Shown here: positions 16,907 to 24,723 of the stretch, in pieces | Position numbering within the stretch: the stretch's first letter is position 1 | How the letters are laid out: the number at the start of each line of letters is the position of its first letter | Made by a program: the position numbers and the translations under genes | The notes under the pieces: model-generated | What the model was told of the DNA's origin: nothing | Database searches by the model: none | What the model saw: the letters and a program-made list of their open reading frames with translations, nothing else | NCBI GenBank assembly: GCA_031969915.1 | Contig: DALYJJ010000048.1 | Location: 1-39,490 of the forward strand | Reading direction: 5' to 3' | Length of the DNA stretch: 39,490 nucleotides | Source of the DNA: DALYJJ01 sp031969915 | Lineage (GTDB): Bacteria > Acidobacteriota > Terriglobia > Bryobacterales > Bryobacteraceae

Positions 16907-16930
16907 GACCTGTCTACAAGTATAGGGTTC
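16907..16930 (+). promoter_or_regulatory. Candidate MerR operator and promoter
   Basis: GACCTGTCTAC and GTATAGGGTTC form an imperfect dyad (7 of 11 positions) around a central AA. A -35-like TTGACC (16905-16910) overlaps its left edge, and a -10-like CAGGAT starts 19 bp later (16930-16935). A dyad inside an over-long 19-bp spacer is the hallmark of MerR-controlled promoters. The region lies between the MerR gene and the divergent small ORF, so it could control both, with a TATACT -10-like box on the minus strand. Confidence 0.4.
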
Positions 16931-16948
16931 AGGATGGGATCACAGAGC

Positions 16949-17479
16949 ATGCTCACCGTCACCCAACTCGCCCGCGGCGCGGGACTCAGCCGGACGGCGG
17001 TTTTGTATTACGAGTCGATTGGACTGCTCAAGGCTTCGGCTCGGAGCGGGGCCGGCTACCGGCTGTATGGGGAGCGGGACATTCGGCGTCTGCGGCAGAT
17101 TCTGGTGTACCGCGACGCAGGGTTGAAACTGACCGACATTCGGGCGCTGCTCGACCGGCCGGAGAACGAGGCTTCCGGAATCCTGGAACGCCGGCTGGCA
17201 GAGATCGCGCGCGAGATTGAGCGGCTGCGCGCCCACCAGGGTGTGATTCTGCGGCTGCTCCGGCACAAACGATCTTTAGACAGGAGAAAAGACATGACCA
17301 AAGACAAATGGGTAGCGATCATGAAAGCGGCCGGGTTCACGGAGGCGGACATGCATCGCTGGCACGCGGAGTTTGAGAAGGCGGCGCCGGAGGACCACCA
17401 GGAGTTTCTGGAGTACCTGCACATCCCGGCGCAGGAAATCGGCGGCATCCGCGCGTGGAGCCGCAAGCCAACGGCGTAG
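16949..17479 (+). CDS. MerR-family transcriptional regulator
   Basis: This 176-residue protein has the N-terminal winged helix of MerR ('LTVTQLARGAGLSRTAVLYYESIGLL', written here only in part, with 'GYRLYGERDIRRL' following), a dimerisation coiled coil (about 75-115), and a C-terminal helical domain after a 'DMTKDKWVAIM' linker with 'HRWHAEFEKAAPEDHQ'. No Cys cluster for metal sensing is present, so it likely senses an organic molecule or a redox-neutral ligand. I prefer the ATG at 16949 (GGGA ribosome site 9 nt upstream); the ATG at 16934 is possible but overlaps the predicted -10 box. It precedes the DUF1080-PHP gene by 25 nt and may control that operon together with itself. Confidence 0.88.
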   Translation: MLTVTQLARGAGLSRTAVLYYESIGLLKASARSGAGYRLYGERDIRRLRQILVYRDAGLKLTDIRALLDRPENEASGILERRLAEIAREIERLRAHQGVILRLLRHKRSLDRRKDMTKDKWVAIMKAAGFTEADMHRWHAEFEKAAPEDHQEFLEYLHIPAQEIGGIRAWSRKPTA

Positions 17480-17504
17480 CGCAGCGGGGTGTATGCTCGT
17501 CGGC

Positions 17505-18977
17505 ATGAAGACGCCGACACGGCGCGAAGCACTCGCGTCATTGCTGGCGGCGCCCGCGTGGGCACAATCGGGCGCCGCTTCTTCCGAGTGGATTCCACTT
17601 TTCGACGGCCGGAGCCTGAACGGCTGGAAAGCGAACGAAGGCGGAGCTTCGTTTCGCGTGGAGGAGGGCGCGATTGTAGCGGACGGGCCGCGCTCGCACC
17701 TTTTCTACACGGGTCCGGTGCAGGGAGGCGTGTTCCGGAACTTTGAACTGCGGGTGAAGGCGCGGACGACGCCGGGCGCGAATTCGGGCGTCTACTTTCA
17801 CACGCGGTACCTGGAGAAGGGCTGGCCCGATCGAGGGTTCGAAGTGCAGGTGAACAACTCGCACACCGGCGAGGGGAGCTACCGCGAGCGGAAGATGACC
17901 GCCTCGCTGTATGGTGTGCGGAACACTTACAAGGCGCTGGCGCGGGACGGCGAGTGGTTCGAACTGCGGGTGATGGTGCGGGGCAAGCGCGTGGAGGTGT
18001 GGTGCGGCGATGTGCCGGTGGTCGATTACGTGGAGGCCGAGCCGGCGGTGACCAAGTCCGCTTACGGGCACCGGCTGGGCGAGGGCGCCTTCGCGCTGCA
18101 ATGTCACGATCCGCATTCGAAGGTCTTCTTCAAAGACATCCTGGTGCGGCCGCTGGCCGATGGGATCGCATCGGGCGCGGCGGCGCCGGAGGTGGATCCG
18201 CTGTATGTCGACATCCTTCGATACGGCGAAGACAACCTGCCGCTGGTGGATTATCACGTGCACCTGAAGGGCGGGATCACGCTGGAGGAAGCGCTTGCGC
18301 TTTCGCGGCGGCACGGGCTGATGTACGGGCTGGCGGTGAATGTGGGGCTGGGTTTTCCGGTAACCAGCGACGCGGGGGCGCTCGAGTTCCTGGCCGGGCT
18401 CCGGGGGCAGCCGTGCTTTGCGGCGATCCAGGGAGAAGGGCGGGAGTGGCCGGGTTTGGTGTCGCGGGAGACGATCGCGAAGTTCGACTACGTGTTTACG
18501 GACGCGATGACGTTCCGCGACGACCGCGGCAAGCGAATGCGGCTCTGGATGAAGGACGAAGTAGGCGCGATCGACGACGCGCAGGCGTTCATGGAAACCT
18601 ACGTCAACCGGATTGAAGGCGTGATGCGCGACGAGCCGATCGATATCTACGCCAACCCGACGTTTCTGCCGGAGGTCATCGCGCGGCGCTACGACGAACT
18701 GTGGACGCCGGAGCGGATGGAGCGGGTGATCGCGGCGGCGAAGAAGCACGAGGTGGCTCTGGAGATCAACAACCGGTACCGGATTCCGAGTCCCGAGTTC
18801 CTGAAGCTGGCGAAACAGGCGGGAGCGAAATTCTCGTTCGGCACGAATAACGGGGGGCGCGACGACATCGGACGCTGCGAGTATTCGCTGGCGATGGTGA
18901 AGGAGTGCGGGCTAAAGTGGCAGGATATCTTCGTTCCAAGAGCCGACGGCGAGAAAAAAGCGCGGCGAAAGACGTAG
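17505..18977 (+). CDS. 3-keto-disaccharide hydrolase domain (DUF1080) fused to a PHP-like metal-dependent domain, Tat-type signal
   Basis: This 490-residue protein begins with a signal that resembles a Tat leader (TRREAL, cleavage near AWAQ). Residues 29-217 form the beta-sandwich DUF1080 domain ('PLFDGRSLNGWK', 'NSGVYFHTRY', 'DGEWFELRVMVRGKRVEVW'), related to laminin-G and to hydrolases that cleave 3-keto-glycosides. From about 225 a PHP-like barrel begins, with the metal-binding 'DYHVHLKGG' (D249, H251, H253) and later 'LEINNRYR' and 'FSFGTNNGG'. PHP domains hydrolyse phosphoesters; an exported fusion suggests a two-step action on a sugar or sugar-phosphate, but this is inference. An ATG at 17493 would add four residues. 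It lies between MerR and a small secreted protein. Confidence 0.85.
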   Translation: MKTPTRREALASLLAAPAWAQSGAASSEWIPLFDGRSLNGWKANEGGASFRVEEGAIVADGPRSHLFYTGPVQGGVFRNFELRVKARTTPGANSGVYFHTRYLEKGWPDRGFEVQVNNSHTGEGSYRERKMTASLYGVRNTYKALARDGEWFELRVMVRGKRVEVWCGDVPVVDYVEAEPAVTKSAYGHRLGEGAFALQCHDPHSKVFFKDILVRPLADGIASGAAAPEVDPLYVDILRYGEDNLPLVDYHVHLKGGITLEEALALSRRHGLMYGLAVNVGLGFPVTSDAGALEFLAGLRGQPCFAAIQGEGREWPGLVSRETIAKFDYVFTDAMTFRDDRGKRMRLWMKDEVGAIDDAQAFMETYVNRIEGVMRDEPIDIYANPTFLPEVIARRYDELWTPERMERVIAAAKKHEVALEINNRYRIPSPEFLKLAKQAGAKFSFGTNNGGRDDIGRCEYSLAMVKECGLKWQDIFVPRADGEKKARRKT

Positions 18978-18986
18978 ACTGAACGA

Positions 18987-19358
18987 ATGGTGCGCATTCT
19001 CCTCGTGCTGCTGGCGGTGGCCGGCGTTTGTTTTGCCCAGGACACGGTTGCTGGGGATTGGACGTTTACGATCCAGACGCCGCAGGGCGACATTGGCGTG
19101 AACATGACGTTGAAGGTGGACGGATCGAATGTGACCGGTGAGATGTCGATGGCCGACGGCTCGCGGAAATTCCCGATTGCGAAGGGCACGGCGGACGGCG
19201 GAAAGGTGAAACTCACGGTGAAGCGCGAGCGGCCCGACGGCAGTTCGATGGTCTATGAGTTCGCCGGGACGCTGGAAGGCGGGAAGATCAAGGGAGAGAT
19301 CAGCGGGGACATGGGCGGGCAGGTGGCAACCATGCCCTGGAATTGCAGCAGAAAGTAA
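18987..19358 (+). CDS. Small secreted beta-rich protein, function unknown
   Basis: This 123-residue protein has a signal peptide (1-17, ending CFAQ) and an all-beta body rich in Gly, Thr and Asp ('GDWTFTIQTPQGD', 'LKVDGSNVTGEM', 'FAGTLEGGKIKGEISGDMGGQ'). Such short proteins accompany sugar-active secreted enzymes in Acidobacteriota, but I know of no described role. It starts 9 nt after the DUF1080-PHP gene and ends 51 nt before the GMC gene, so all three may be cotranscribed. Its repeated Gly-rich turns suggest a lipocalin- or barrel-like fold, which cannot be settled by eye. Confidence 0.8.
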   Translation: MVRILLVLLAVAGVCFAQDTVAGDWTFTIQTPQGDIGVNMTLKVDGSNVTGEMSMADGSRKFPIAKGTADGGKVKLTVKRERPDGSSMVYEFAGTLEGGKIKGEISGDMGGQVATMPWNCSRK

Positions 19359-19409
19359 CGGCGCCACTTTCCGATTGCATTCCGGGCGCGAGTGCTGAAG
19401 AATGTCCCA

Positions 19410-22400
19410 ATGGCCCAACTATCGGGGGACTGGAAACAGCGCAAGGCGCACTACGACTTCATCGTCATCGGCTCGGGGTACGGCGGAGCCATCACTGCCG
19501 CGCGGCTCGCGAACGCGAACCTGACGCGAAAGCCTTCGGTTTGCATCCTCGAGCGGGGGCGCGAATGGCCGGTGGGGAGCTTTCCGGATTCGCTTGAGGA
19601 AGTGATCGCGAACAACCGGCGGCCGGGGAATCCGCTGGGCCTTTATGAGTTGCTGACGTACCGCGACATCTCGGTGATCAAGGGTTCGGGGCTGGGCGGA
19701 ACGTCGCTGGTGAACGCGAACGTGGCGATTGTTCCGGACCCGGAGATGTTCTCACTGGCCGGGTGGCCGCGGGCGCTGAACTACGAAACGCTGCTGCCTT
19801 ACTATGAGCGGGCGCATTCGACGCTCGACGCCTCTCCGCATCCGCGGGCGAATTCGCTGTTGAAGGTGCAGGCGCTGGAGCGCCGCGGGAAGCAATTGGG
19901 GATGAGCGCGCAGGCGCTGAACCTGGCGGTGAATTTCGACCCGGGCAAGACCACGCCGCTCGGCGACCCACAGCCTCCCTGCAACGACTGCGGCGATTGC
20001 GTCACGGGCTGCAATTACGGGTCAAAGAACACGCTCTACATGAACTACCTGCCGCTGGCGAAGAAGGGCGGCGCGGAGATTTACACGCAGGTGAAGGTGG
20101 AGTGGATCGAGAAGCTGGCGGGCGGCGGGTGGCGCGTGCACGGGCGGTATCAGCGCTCAAACACGAGCAGCGAGCGGTTCACGCTGACGGCGGGCAACGT
20201 GATTCTGGCCGCGGGTTCGATCAACTCGACCGAGATCCTGATGCGTTCGGAGATGCATGGGTTGAAGGTATCGCCTCGGCTGGGTTCGGGCTTTTCGGGC
20301 AACGGCGATTTCTTCGGACTGGCCTACAACGGCGACTATCGCGCGAACACACTGGGCCTGGGCAAGAAGGTGGAGAGCCCGGGGGCGATGACGCCGCCGG
20401 GGCCGACGATCGTGGCCGCGCTGCGGTACAACGGCAAGCTGCCGGCGAGCCAGCGAATGACCATCGAGGACCTCTCCTTCCCGAGCGCGTACACGGGCGC
20501 GGCGAGAGCGGGCTTCGCGATCCTGCGTGGGGAGGACACGGATGTGGGCGACGAGCCGGCGGAGCGCGCCCGCGTGGGCCGCGACCTGACGCCGTTCCTG
20601 CCCCATCAGCCGGACGGGGCGCTGAATCACACGATGCTGTACCTGTGCATGGGCTACGACGACGCGCGCGGCGACATGGTGTTCGATGCGCCGTGGCACG
20701 AGCCCGACGGGCGGATGCGCATCGAATGGGACGACGTGGGGCGGCAGGTTGTGTTCGAGCGCATCAATGAAGAACTGCGCCGGCACGCGCGCGCGCAGGG
20801 GGCTTCGTTCATTCAGAACCCGGCCTGGGCGATTCTCAATCTGCGGCACCTGGTGACCGCGCATCCGTTGGGCGGGTGCCCGATCGGCGAGGACTACATG
20901 CACGGGGCGGTGGACGTGTATGGGCGGGTGTTTTCGAACGACGGCGGCGTGCACGACGGTTTGTTCGTGGCCGACGGGGCGTTGATTCCGTCTTCGTTGG
21001 GGGTGAATCCGTTCCTGACGATTTCGGCGCTCGCCGAGCACATTGCGGAGCGCAAGATTCGCGACCTGGGAGGCGAGGCCTATCCCGAGCCGCCGGTTTC
21101 GATCGCGGTGTCCGAACCGGATCCGCTGGAGGCGATCGGCGCGCGGGAAGCTTCGCTCGAGAAGATGTTCAAGCGGCTGCCGTCGCTGGGCATCGACGTG
21201 ATGATGAACAGCGGCGTGCGGACGCTGGACCCGGCGGCGCGGACCATTCGCAACGACGAATTCTGGAAAGGGTTCTTTCCGAAGGGCCACATCCTGAACG
21301 CCATGTCGTCGGCGATCTTCACCGGCTTCCAGAAGCGCTTCTTCCGCGCGGGCTCGTCGTATGCGGGCGTGACCAGCGATACGGACGGCAATATCCGCGC
21401 GCGGAACACGCTCGAGGAGTTCACGCTCACCGAGAGGAAGGGCGACCTGGATCCGGGCAAGTACATACTGCTGCGCTACACGGATCCGCCCTGGCAGGGC
21501 TATTACGACGTATTCAAGGTGATCAGCGACGACCTGCTGATCGGCCGCGTGTATCTGGGTTCGTTCCCGAACGGGCTACGGCTGTTCACGTTTCCCATGT
21601 CGCGCGTGTACACGTTCAACGAGATGACGGTGATGGACCACCGGTTTCTGTGGGCGGCGGGCACGGTTCCCACCAAGCAGGACATGGCCGGGGTGTGGCG
21701 AATGGACGTGATCTCAAACGCGAACCACATGGCGAGCGCGGCGCACCTGGCGTTTCAGCTCCAGCCGGACGGCCGCCTGGAGAGCCGCTACCAGTTGATG
21801 GGGCTGATCGAGGGGATGGTGATTCCGAGTTTCCTTTCGAGCCATTTTCAACTGACCGACTTCACGCCGTTCCACGACGAGATCCGGATGGTGACGCCCG
21901 ATCTGATGGTGGGCAAGTACGTGATGGATCTGCCGGCGGGCTTTGGGGCGCTGTTTCCGGCGGGGTCGCTCGGGCTGCTGCATGCGGAGGGCACGAGCGC
22001 GAAGCGATTCGGGTTTTACTACATGCTGACGCGCACGGACCGGACGGAGCTGCCCACCAACCGGCTGCTGGATCCGTTCCTGAATGTGCATCTGCCGGCG
22101 GGCTTGGGCATGATCTTCGACGAGGAGATGGAGGGGTGGTATTGGCCCTCGCGCGGGACTTCGGTGGCGGGCCGGGAGGGCGACCTGGAGATCGGCGCGC
22201 GGGTTCCGAAGGAAGGCCGGCCGGAGGGCGCGGGGACGTGCTCGTTCAAGCTGCGGATGACGGTGCGGGACCTGAACGAGTTTGTGGACGGGGCGGCGCA
22301 CGAGGCGGGCGCGAAGGGAACGATCACGTTCGAAGACTTCATGGGACAGACGGGGACGTTCCCGGTGGACGAGCAGCGGAGCCGGTTCCAATACCTGGTG

Positions 22401-23828
22401 ATTAACGAGGCGACGGCGGAAGCGGAGATGCGCTACCACCTGGTGTTCTCGAGCACCGGAGGGCGCCGTTACGTGTTCGAGGGGCGCAAGTACATGCAGA
22501 AGGACGAGCCGCTGGGGCCGCGCGGCATGAGCGAAGCGCTTCAGGATTTCACCACGCTGTTCTGCCACGTCTATGAAGACCGGGACGGAACGCTGGACGA
22601 ACTGGGCACGGCGTACCTGAAGTTCCGCACCTTCGAGGATCTGCGCGGGGTTCGGAACCTGATGGACTTCCTGCGCTCCTTCAAGGTGACCGGGACATCC
22701 GATCCGCTGCTGCAGTTGCAGGGGCAGATGCGCTTCCTGGCGTTTACGTGGCGCTTCCTGCAGCACGAATACGACCCGCTGGCGCCGGAGCCGAGCACGG
22801 TGCGGGAAGACGTGAAGACGGCGGTTCTGCGGGGAGCGGAGACGCCGGACTACTTCGTTACGCGCTCGTCGTCGGAACTGCAGGCGATCCTGCGGGAGAC
22901 CTCCACGCGGCCGCTGGAGAGCCTGATCAACACGGGCGCGGTGAAGATCGATTTTGAGCGCAAGCGGATCTTCCGCGACTCGTTCTGGAAGGGCTCTTTC
23001 GCGCGGGACACGATCCTGGGCTGGGAGGAGCGCATCCGGACGTCGATCTTCGCGGGGTCCGAGCGGGTGGCGGCGAACTATACGGGCGGGAGCTTCTGGA
23101 AGCGCTTCGACCGGATTGAGAACGGGAACGCGTTCGGCCACGTGGTCAACTATGAGATCGAGTTGCTGCCCGGCAAGCCGAGCGTCTCAAAGGTGGCGTA
23201 TCCGGACGACCGGCGCGCCTACTTCAAGCAGGGCGACGATCTGCTTCTGCTCCGGTATCTGAATGAGCCGTACCGGATCGTGTACGACACGATCAAAGTG
23301 ATCGACGACGACAGCGCGATCGGGGTGATGCACCTGGGCGATTTTCCGAACGGCATGGAGTTTGCGAGCTTCGTGATGGAGCGGCACAACTATCCGTTCG
23401 AGAAGATGTCGGTGGCGGACCATCATGCGATCTTCAACCACGCGCGGACGAGGGCGCCCGGGGCGGGAGATCTGGCGGGCGACTGGGAGGGCCGGCTGGT
23501 GTTTCTGGCCGATCCGAACGTGAGCTTATTGAACCAGGTGAATCCGGTGCTGTTCCGGCTCTCCTTCGAAACGGTGGACGGGAAGACCAGGGCGCGGTAC
23601 CGGTTCGGATTGGCGTCCCGCGATTCGGACGTCGATTTTACGGACGACTTCGTGCGGCTCTCGGACGGAACGGGCTTCCAGGACGAGATCCGGATGATCG
23701 GGCCCGACATGATGATTGGCAAGTGGGTTTCGCCGGAACTGGATGCGCTGCTGCTGCGCGGGCTGCAGCACTACCTGGAGCCGGGCCGTGGGCGATTCTC
23801 CTTCTACTACGTTTTGAACCGCGTCTAG
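19410..23828 (+). CDS. Giant cholesterol-oxidase-like GMC oxidoreductase with duplicated C-terminal module
   Basis: This 1,472-residue protein begins with a GMC flavoprotein of the ChoD/cholesterol-oxidase-like group (about 1-570). It has the FAD dinucleotide motif 'GSGYGG' (21-26), a 'CxxCxxCxxxC' cluster (C191, C194, C197, C201) in the ChoD-type 'CNDCGDCVTGC', H485 in 'TAHPLGGCP' and N533 in 'NPFLTISALAEH' as the active-site pair. The rest is unusual: repeat A (580-877), a middle domain with 'LRMTVRDLNEFV' (about 900-1110) and repeat B (1153-1472). The repeats share 'FWKGxF' starts, a central 'LLRY', 'DFPNG/SFPNG' motifs and a final 'FYYxL'. No signal peptide is visible. The family oxidises alcohols of sterols or similar hydrophobic substrates; this substrate is unknown. 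A GTG at 19392 is an alternative start. The next gene begins 9 nt later. Confidence 0.88.
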   Translation: MAQLSGDWKQRKAHYDFIVIGSGYGGAITAARLANANLTRKPSVCILERGREWPVGSFPDSLEEVIANNRRPGNPLGLYELLTYRDISVIKGSGLGGTSLVNANVAIVPDPEMFSLAGWPRALNYETLLPYYERAHSTLDASPHPRANSLLKVQALERRGKQLGMSAQALNLAVNFDPGKTTPLGDPQPPCNDCGDCVTGCNYGSKNTLYMNYLPLAKKGGAEIYTQVKVEWIEKLAGGGWRVHGRYQRSNTSSERFTLTAGNVILAAGSINSTEILMRSEMHGLKVSPRLGSGFSGNGDFFGLAYNGDYRANTLGLGKKVESPGAMTPPGPTIVAALRYNGKLPASQRMTIEDLSFPSAYTGAARAGFAILRGEDTDVGDEPAERARVGRDLTPFLPHQPDGALNHTMLYLCMGYDDARGDMVFDAPWHEPDGRMRIEWDDVGRQVVFERINEELRRHARAQGASFIQNPAWAILNLRHLVTAHPLGGCPIGEDYMHGAVDVYGRVFSNDGGVHDGLFVADGALIPSSLGVNPFLTISALAEHIAERKIRDLGGEAYPEPPVSIAVSEPDPLEAIGAREASLEKMFKRLPSLGIDVMMNSGVRTLDPAARTIRNDEFWKGFFPKGHILNAMSSAIFTGFQKRFFRAGSSYAGVTSDTDGNIRARNTLEEFTLTERKGDLDPGKYILLRYTDPPWQGYYDVFKVISDDLLIGRVYLGSFPNGLRLFTFPMSRVYTFNEMTVMDHRFLWAAGTVPTKQDMAGVWRMDVISNANHMASAAHLAFQLQPDGRLESRYQLMGLIEGMVIPSFLSSHFQLTDFTPFHDEIRMVTPDLMVGKYVMDLPAGFGALFPAGSLGLLHAEGTSAKRFGFYYMLTRTDRTELPTNRLLDPFLNVHLPAGLGMIFDEEMEGWYWPSRGTSVAGREGDLEIGARVPKEGRPEGAGTCSFKLRMTVRDLNEFVDGAAHEAGAKGTITFEDFMGQTGTFPVDEQRSRFQYLVINEATAEAEMRYHLVFSSTGGRRYVFEGRKYMQKDEPLGPRGMSEALQDFTTLFCHVYEDRDGTLDELGTAYLKFRTFEDLRGVRNLMDFLRSFKVTGTSDPLLQLQGQMRFLAFTWRFLQHEYDPLAPEPSTVREDVKTAVLRGAETPDYFVTRSSSELQAILRETSTRPLESLINTGAVKIDFERKRIFRDSFWKGSFARDTILGWEERIRTSIFAGSERVAANYTGGSFWKRFDRIENGNAFGHVVNYEIELLPGKPSVSKVAYPDDRRAYFKQGDDLLLLRYLNEPYRIVYDTIKVIDDDSAIGVMHLGDFPNGMEFASFVMERHNYPFEKMSVADHHAIFNHARTRAPGAGDLAGDWEGRLVFLADPNVSLLNQVNPVLFRLSFETVDGKTRARYRFGLASRDSDVDFTDDFVRLSDGTGFQDEIRMIGPDMMIGKWVSPELDALLLRGLQHYLEPGRGRFSFYYVLNRV
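21147..22045 (+). repeat. Repeat A of the C-terminal module in the GMC gene
   Basis: This encodes about 300 residues beginning 'EASLEKMFKRL' and containing 'GVRTLDPAARTIRNDEFWKGFFPKG', quoted here in part as 'NDEFWKGFFPKG', then 'YILLRYTDPPWQGYYDVFKVI', quoted as 'LLRYTDPPW', and ending at 'FGFYYMLTR'. It aligns in order with repeat B in the same protein. Edges are approximate. Confidence 0.7.
22867..23825 (+). repeat. Repeat B of the C-terminal module in the GMC gene
   Basis: This encodes about 320 residues beginning 'SSELQAILRE', with 'FRDSFWKGSFARD', 'LLLRYLNEPYRIVYDTIKVI', 'LGDFPNGMEF', 'FQDEIRMIGPDMMIGKW' and ending 'FSFYYVLNRV'. The same order of motifs occurs in repeat A, where 'FHDEIRMVTPDLMVGKY' is the counterpart of the penultimate motif. 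The DNA has diverged, so the duplication is old. Confidence 0.7.
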
Positions 23829-23837
23829 GAGCGACCA

Positions 23838-24722
23838 ATGGAACGGCCCGGCAAACTTCGGCTTGAGCTAGTGGACGTGTATGGCAGGCCGATTGGGGAG
23901 AGAGTGGACGTGATCCTGCGCCACCAGAATCTCTCCGATCAGCGCCGCGCTACGGCGGACGCGTCAAAGCGGTTCGTCATCAAGGACCTTCACGCGAACC
24001 CGCAGGGGTTGTACCGGCTGGAGATCGATCCGCCCTCCTACATGCCGGTGAGTTGGTTTGTGAACGTGCGGAACGAGGGTTTCACAGACCGGACGATCGT
24101 CTTCCCGGTGGATTCGCGCAAGGTGGTGCGGCCGGAGTTTCCCGCCTTCGATGCGCTGCCGTACGCGCGGGAGTTGCTCGAGGCGAGCGCCGCCGGCCTC
24201 GGCTTCGGGACGGGCGCGGAACTCTACGGCGGACTAAAGGACATTGCGCGGGCGGGCCTGTTGAATGTGCTCGCGAAGTGCAACCGGACGCGACTGGGCG
24301 GGGAGGAGACGGTGCTCGATTCTCTTGTCGAGCTCTTCGAGATCCGGGGAGACCGCATTTTCGCGAAGGTCCCGCCGTCGCTCAAGGTGGACGTGCAGAA
24401 CTGCGTCGCGTCGGGGCAGTTCTTTCCGGTGAGCGGAGCGCTGCACGAGATCGGCAAGCCGAACTTCCAGGAGGCGGGCAGCTACAAGACGCCGGACGGC
24501 TACGGCAATCTGCAAATCACGTTCTTCACGGACGGCAACGAGTGGCTGACGGACATCGATATCGACGATGCGGGCGGCCTGGCGCACGTGTTCCAGGTGC
24601 TGCGGAACTGGATTTCGGGGCGGCCCACGCATCCCTACGACATCCATCAGATCCTGCTCTATCACCAGGAACTGGATCCGCTGTACAAGCTGATCCTGCG
24701 GGATGAGCCGGCGAGGGCGTGA
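23838..24722 (+). CDS. Conserved protein of unknown function, partner of the GMC gene
   Basis: This 294-residue protein starts at an ATG with GAGCGACC just upstream, 9 nt after the GMC stop. The first 90 residues look like a carboxypeptidase-regulatory/Ig-like beta domain ('RLELVDVYGRPIGERV', 'YRLEIDPPSYMPV'). The remainder (about 95-294) is mixed, with helices and a conserved-looking 'NLQITFFTDGNEWLTDIDID' segment, quoted at its limit of 20 residues. There is no signal peptide. I do not recognise a family. Position directly behind the giant GMC gene suggests that the two act together, perhaps on the same lipid-like substrate or as a folding or delivery partner. It ends 1 nt from the convergent glgX gene. 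Confidence 0.8.
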   Translation: MERPGKLRLELVDVYGRPIGERVDVILRHQNLSDQRRATADASKRFVIKDLHANPQGLYRLEIDPPSYMPVSWFVNVRNEGFTDRTIVFPVDSRKVVRPEFPAFDALPYARELLEASAAGLGFGTGAELYGGLKDIARAGLLNVLAKCNRTRLGGEETVLDSLVELFEIRGDRIFAKVPPSLKVDVQNCVASGQFFPVSGALHEIGKPNFQEAGSYKTPDGYGNLQITFFTDGNEWLTDIDIDDAGGLAHVFQVLRNWISGRPTHPYDIHQILLYHQELDPLYKLILRDEPARA

Positions 24723-24723
24723 G

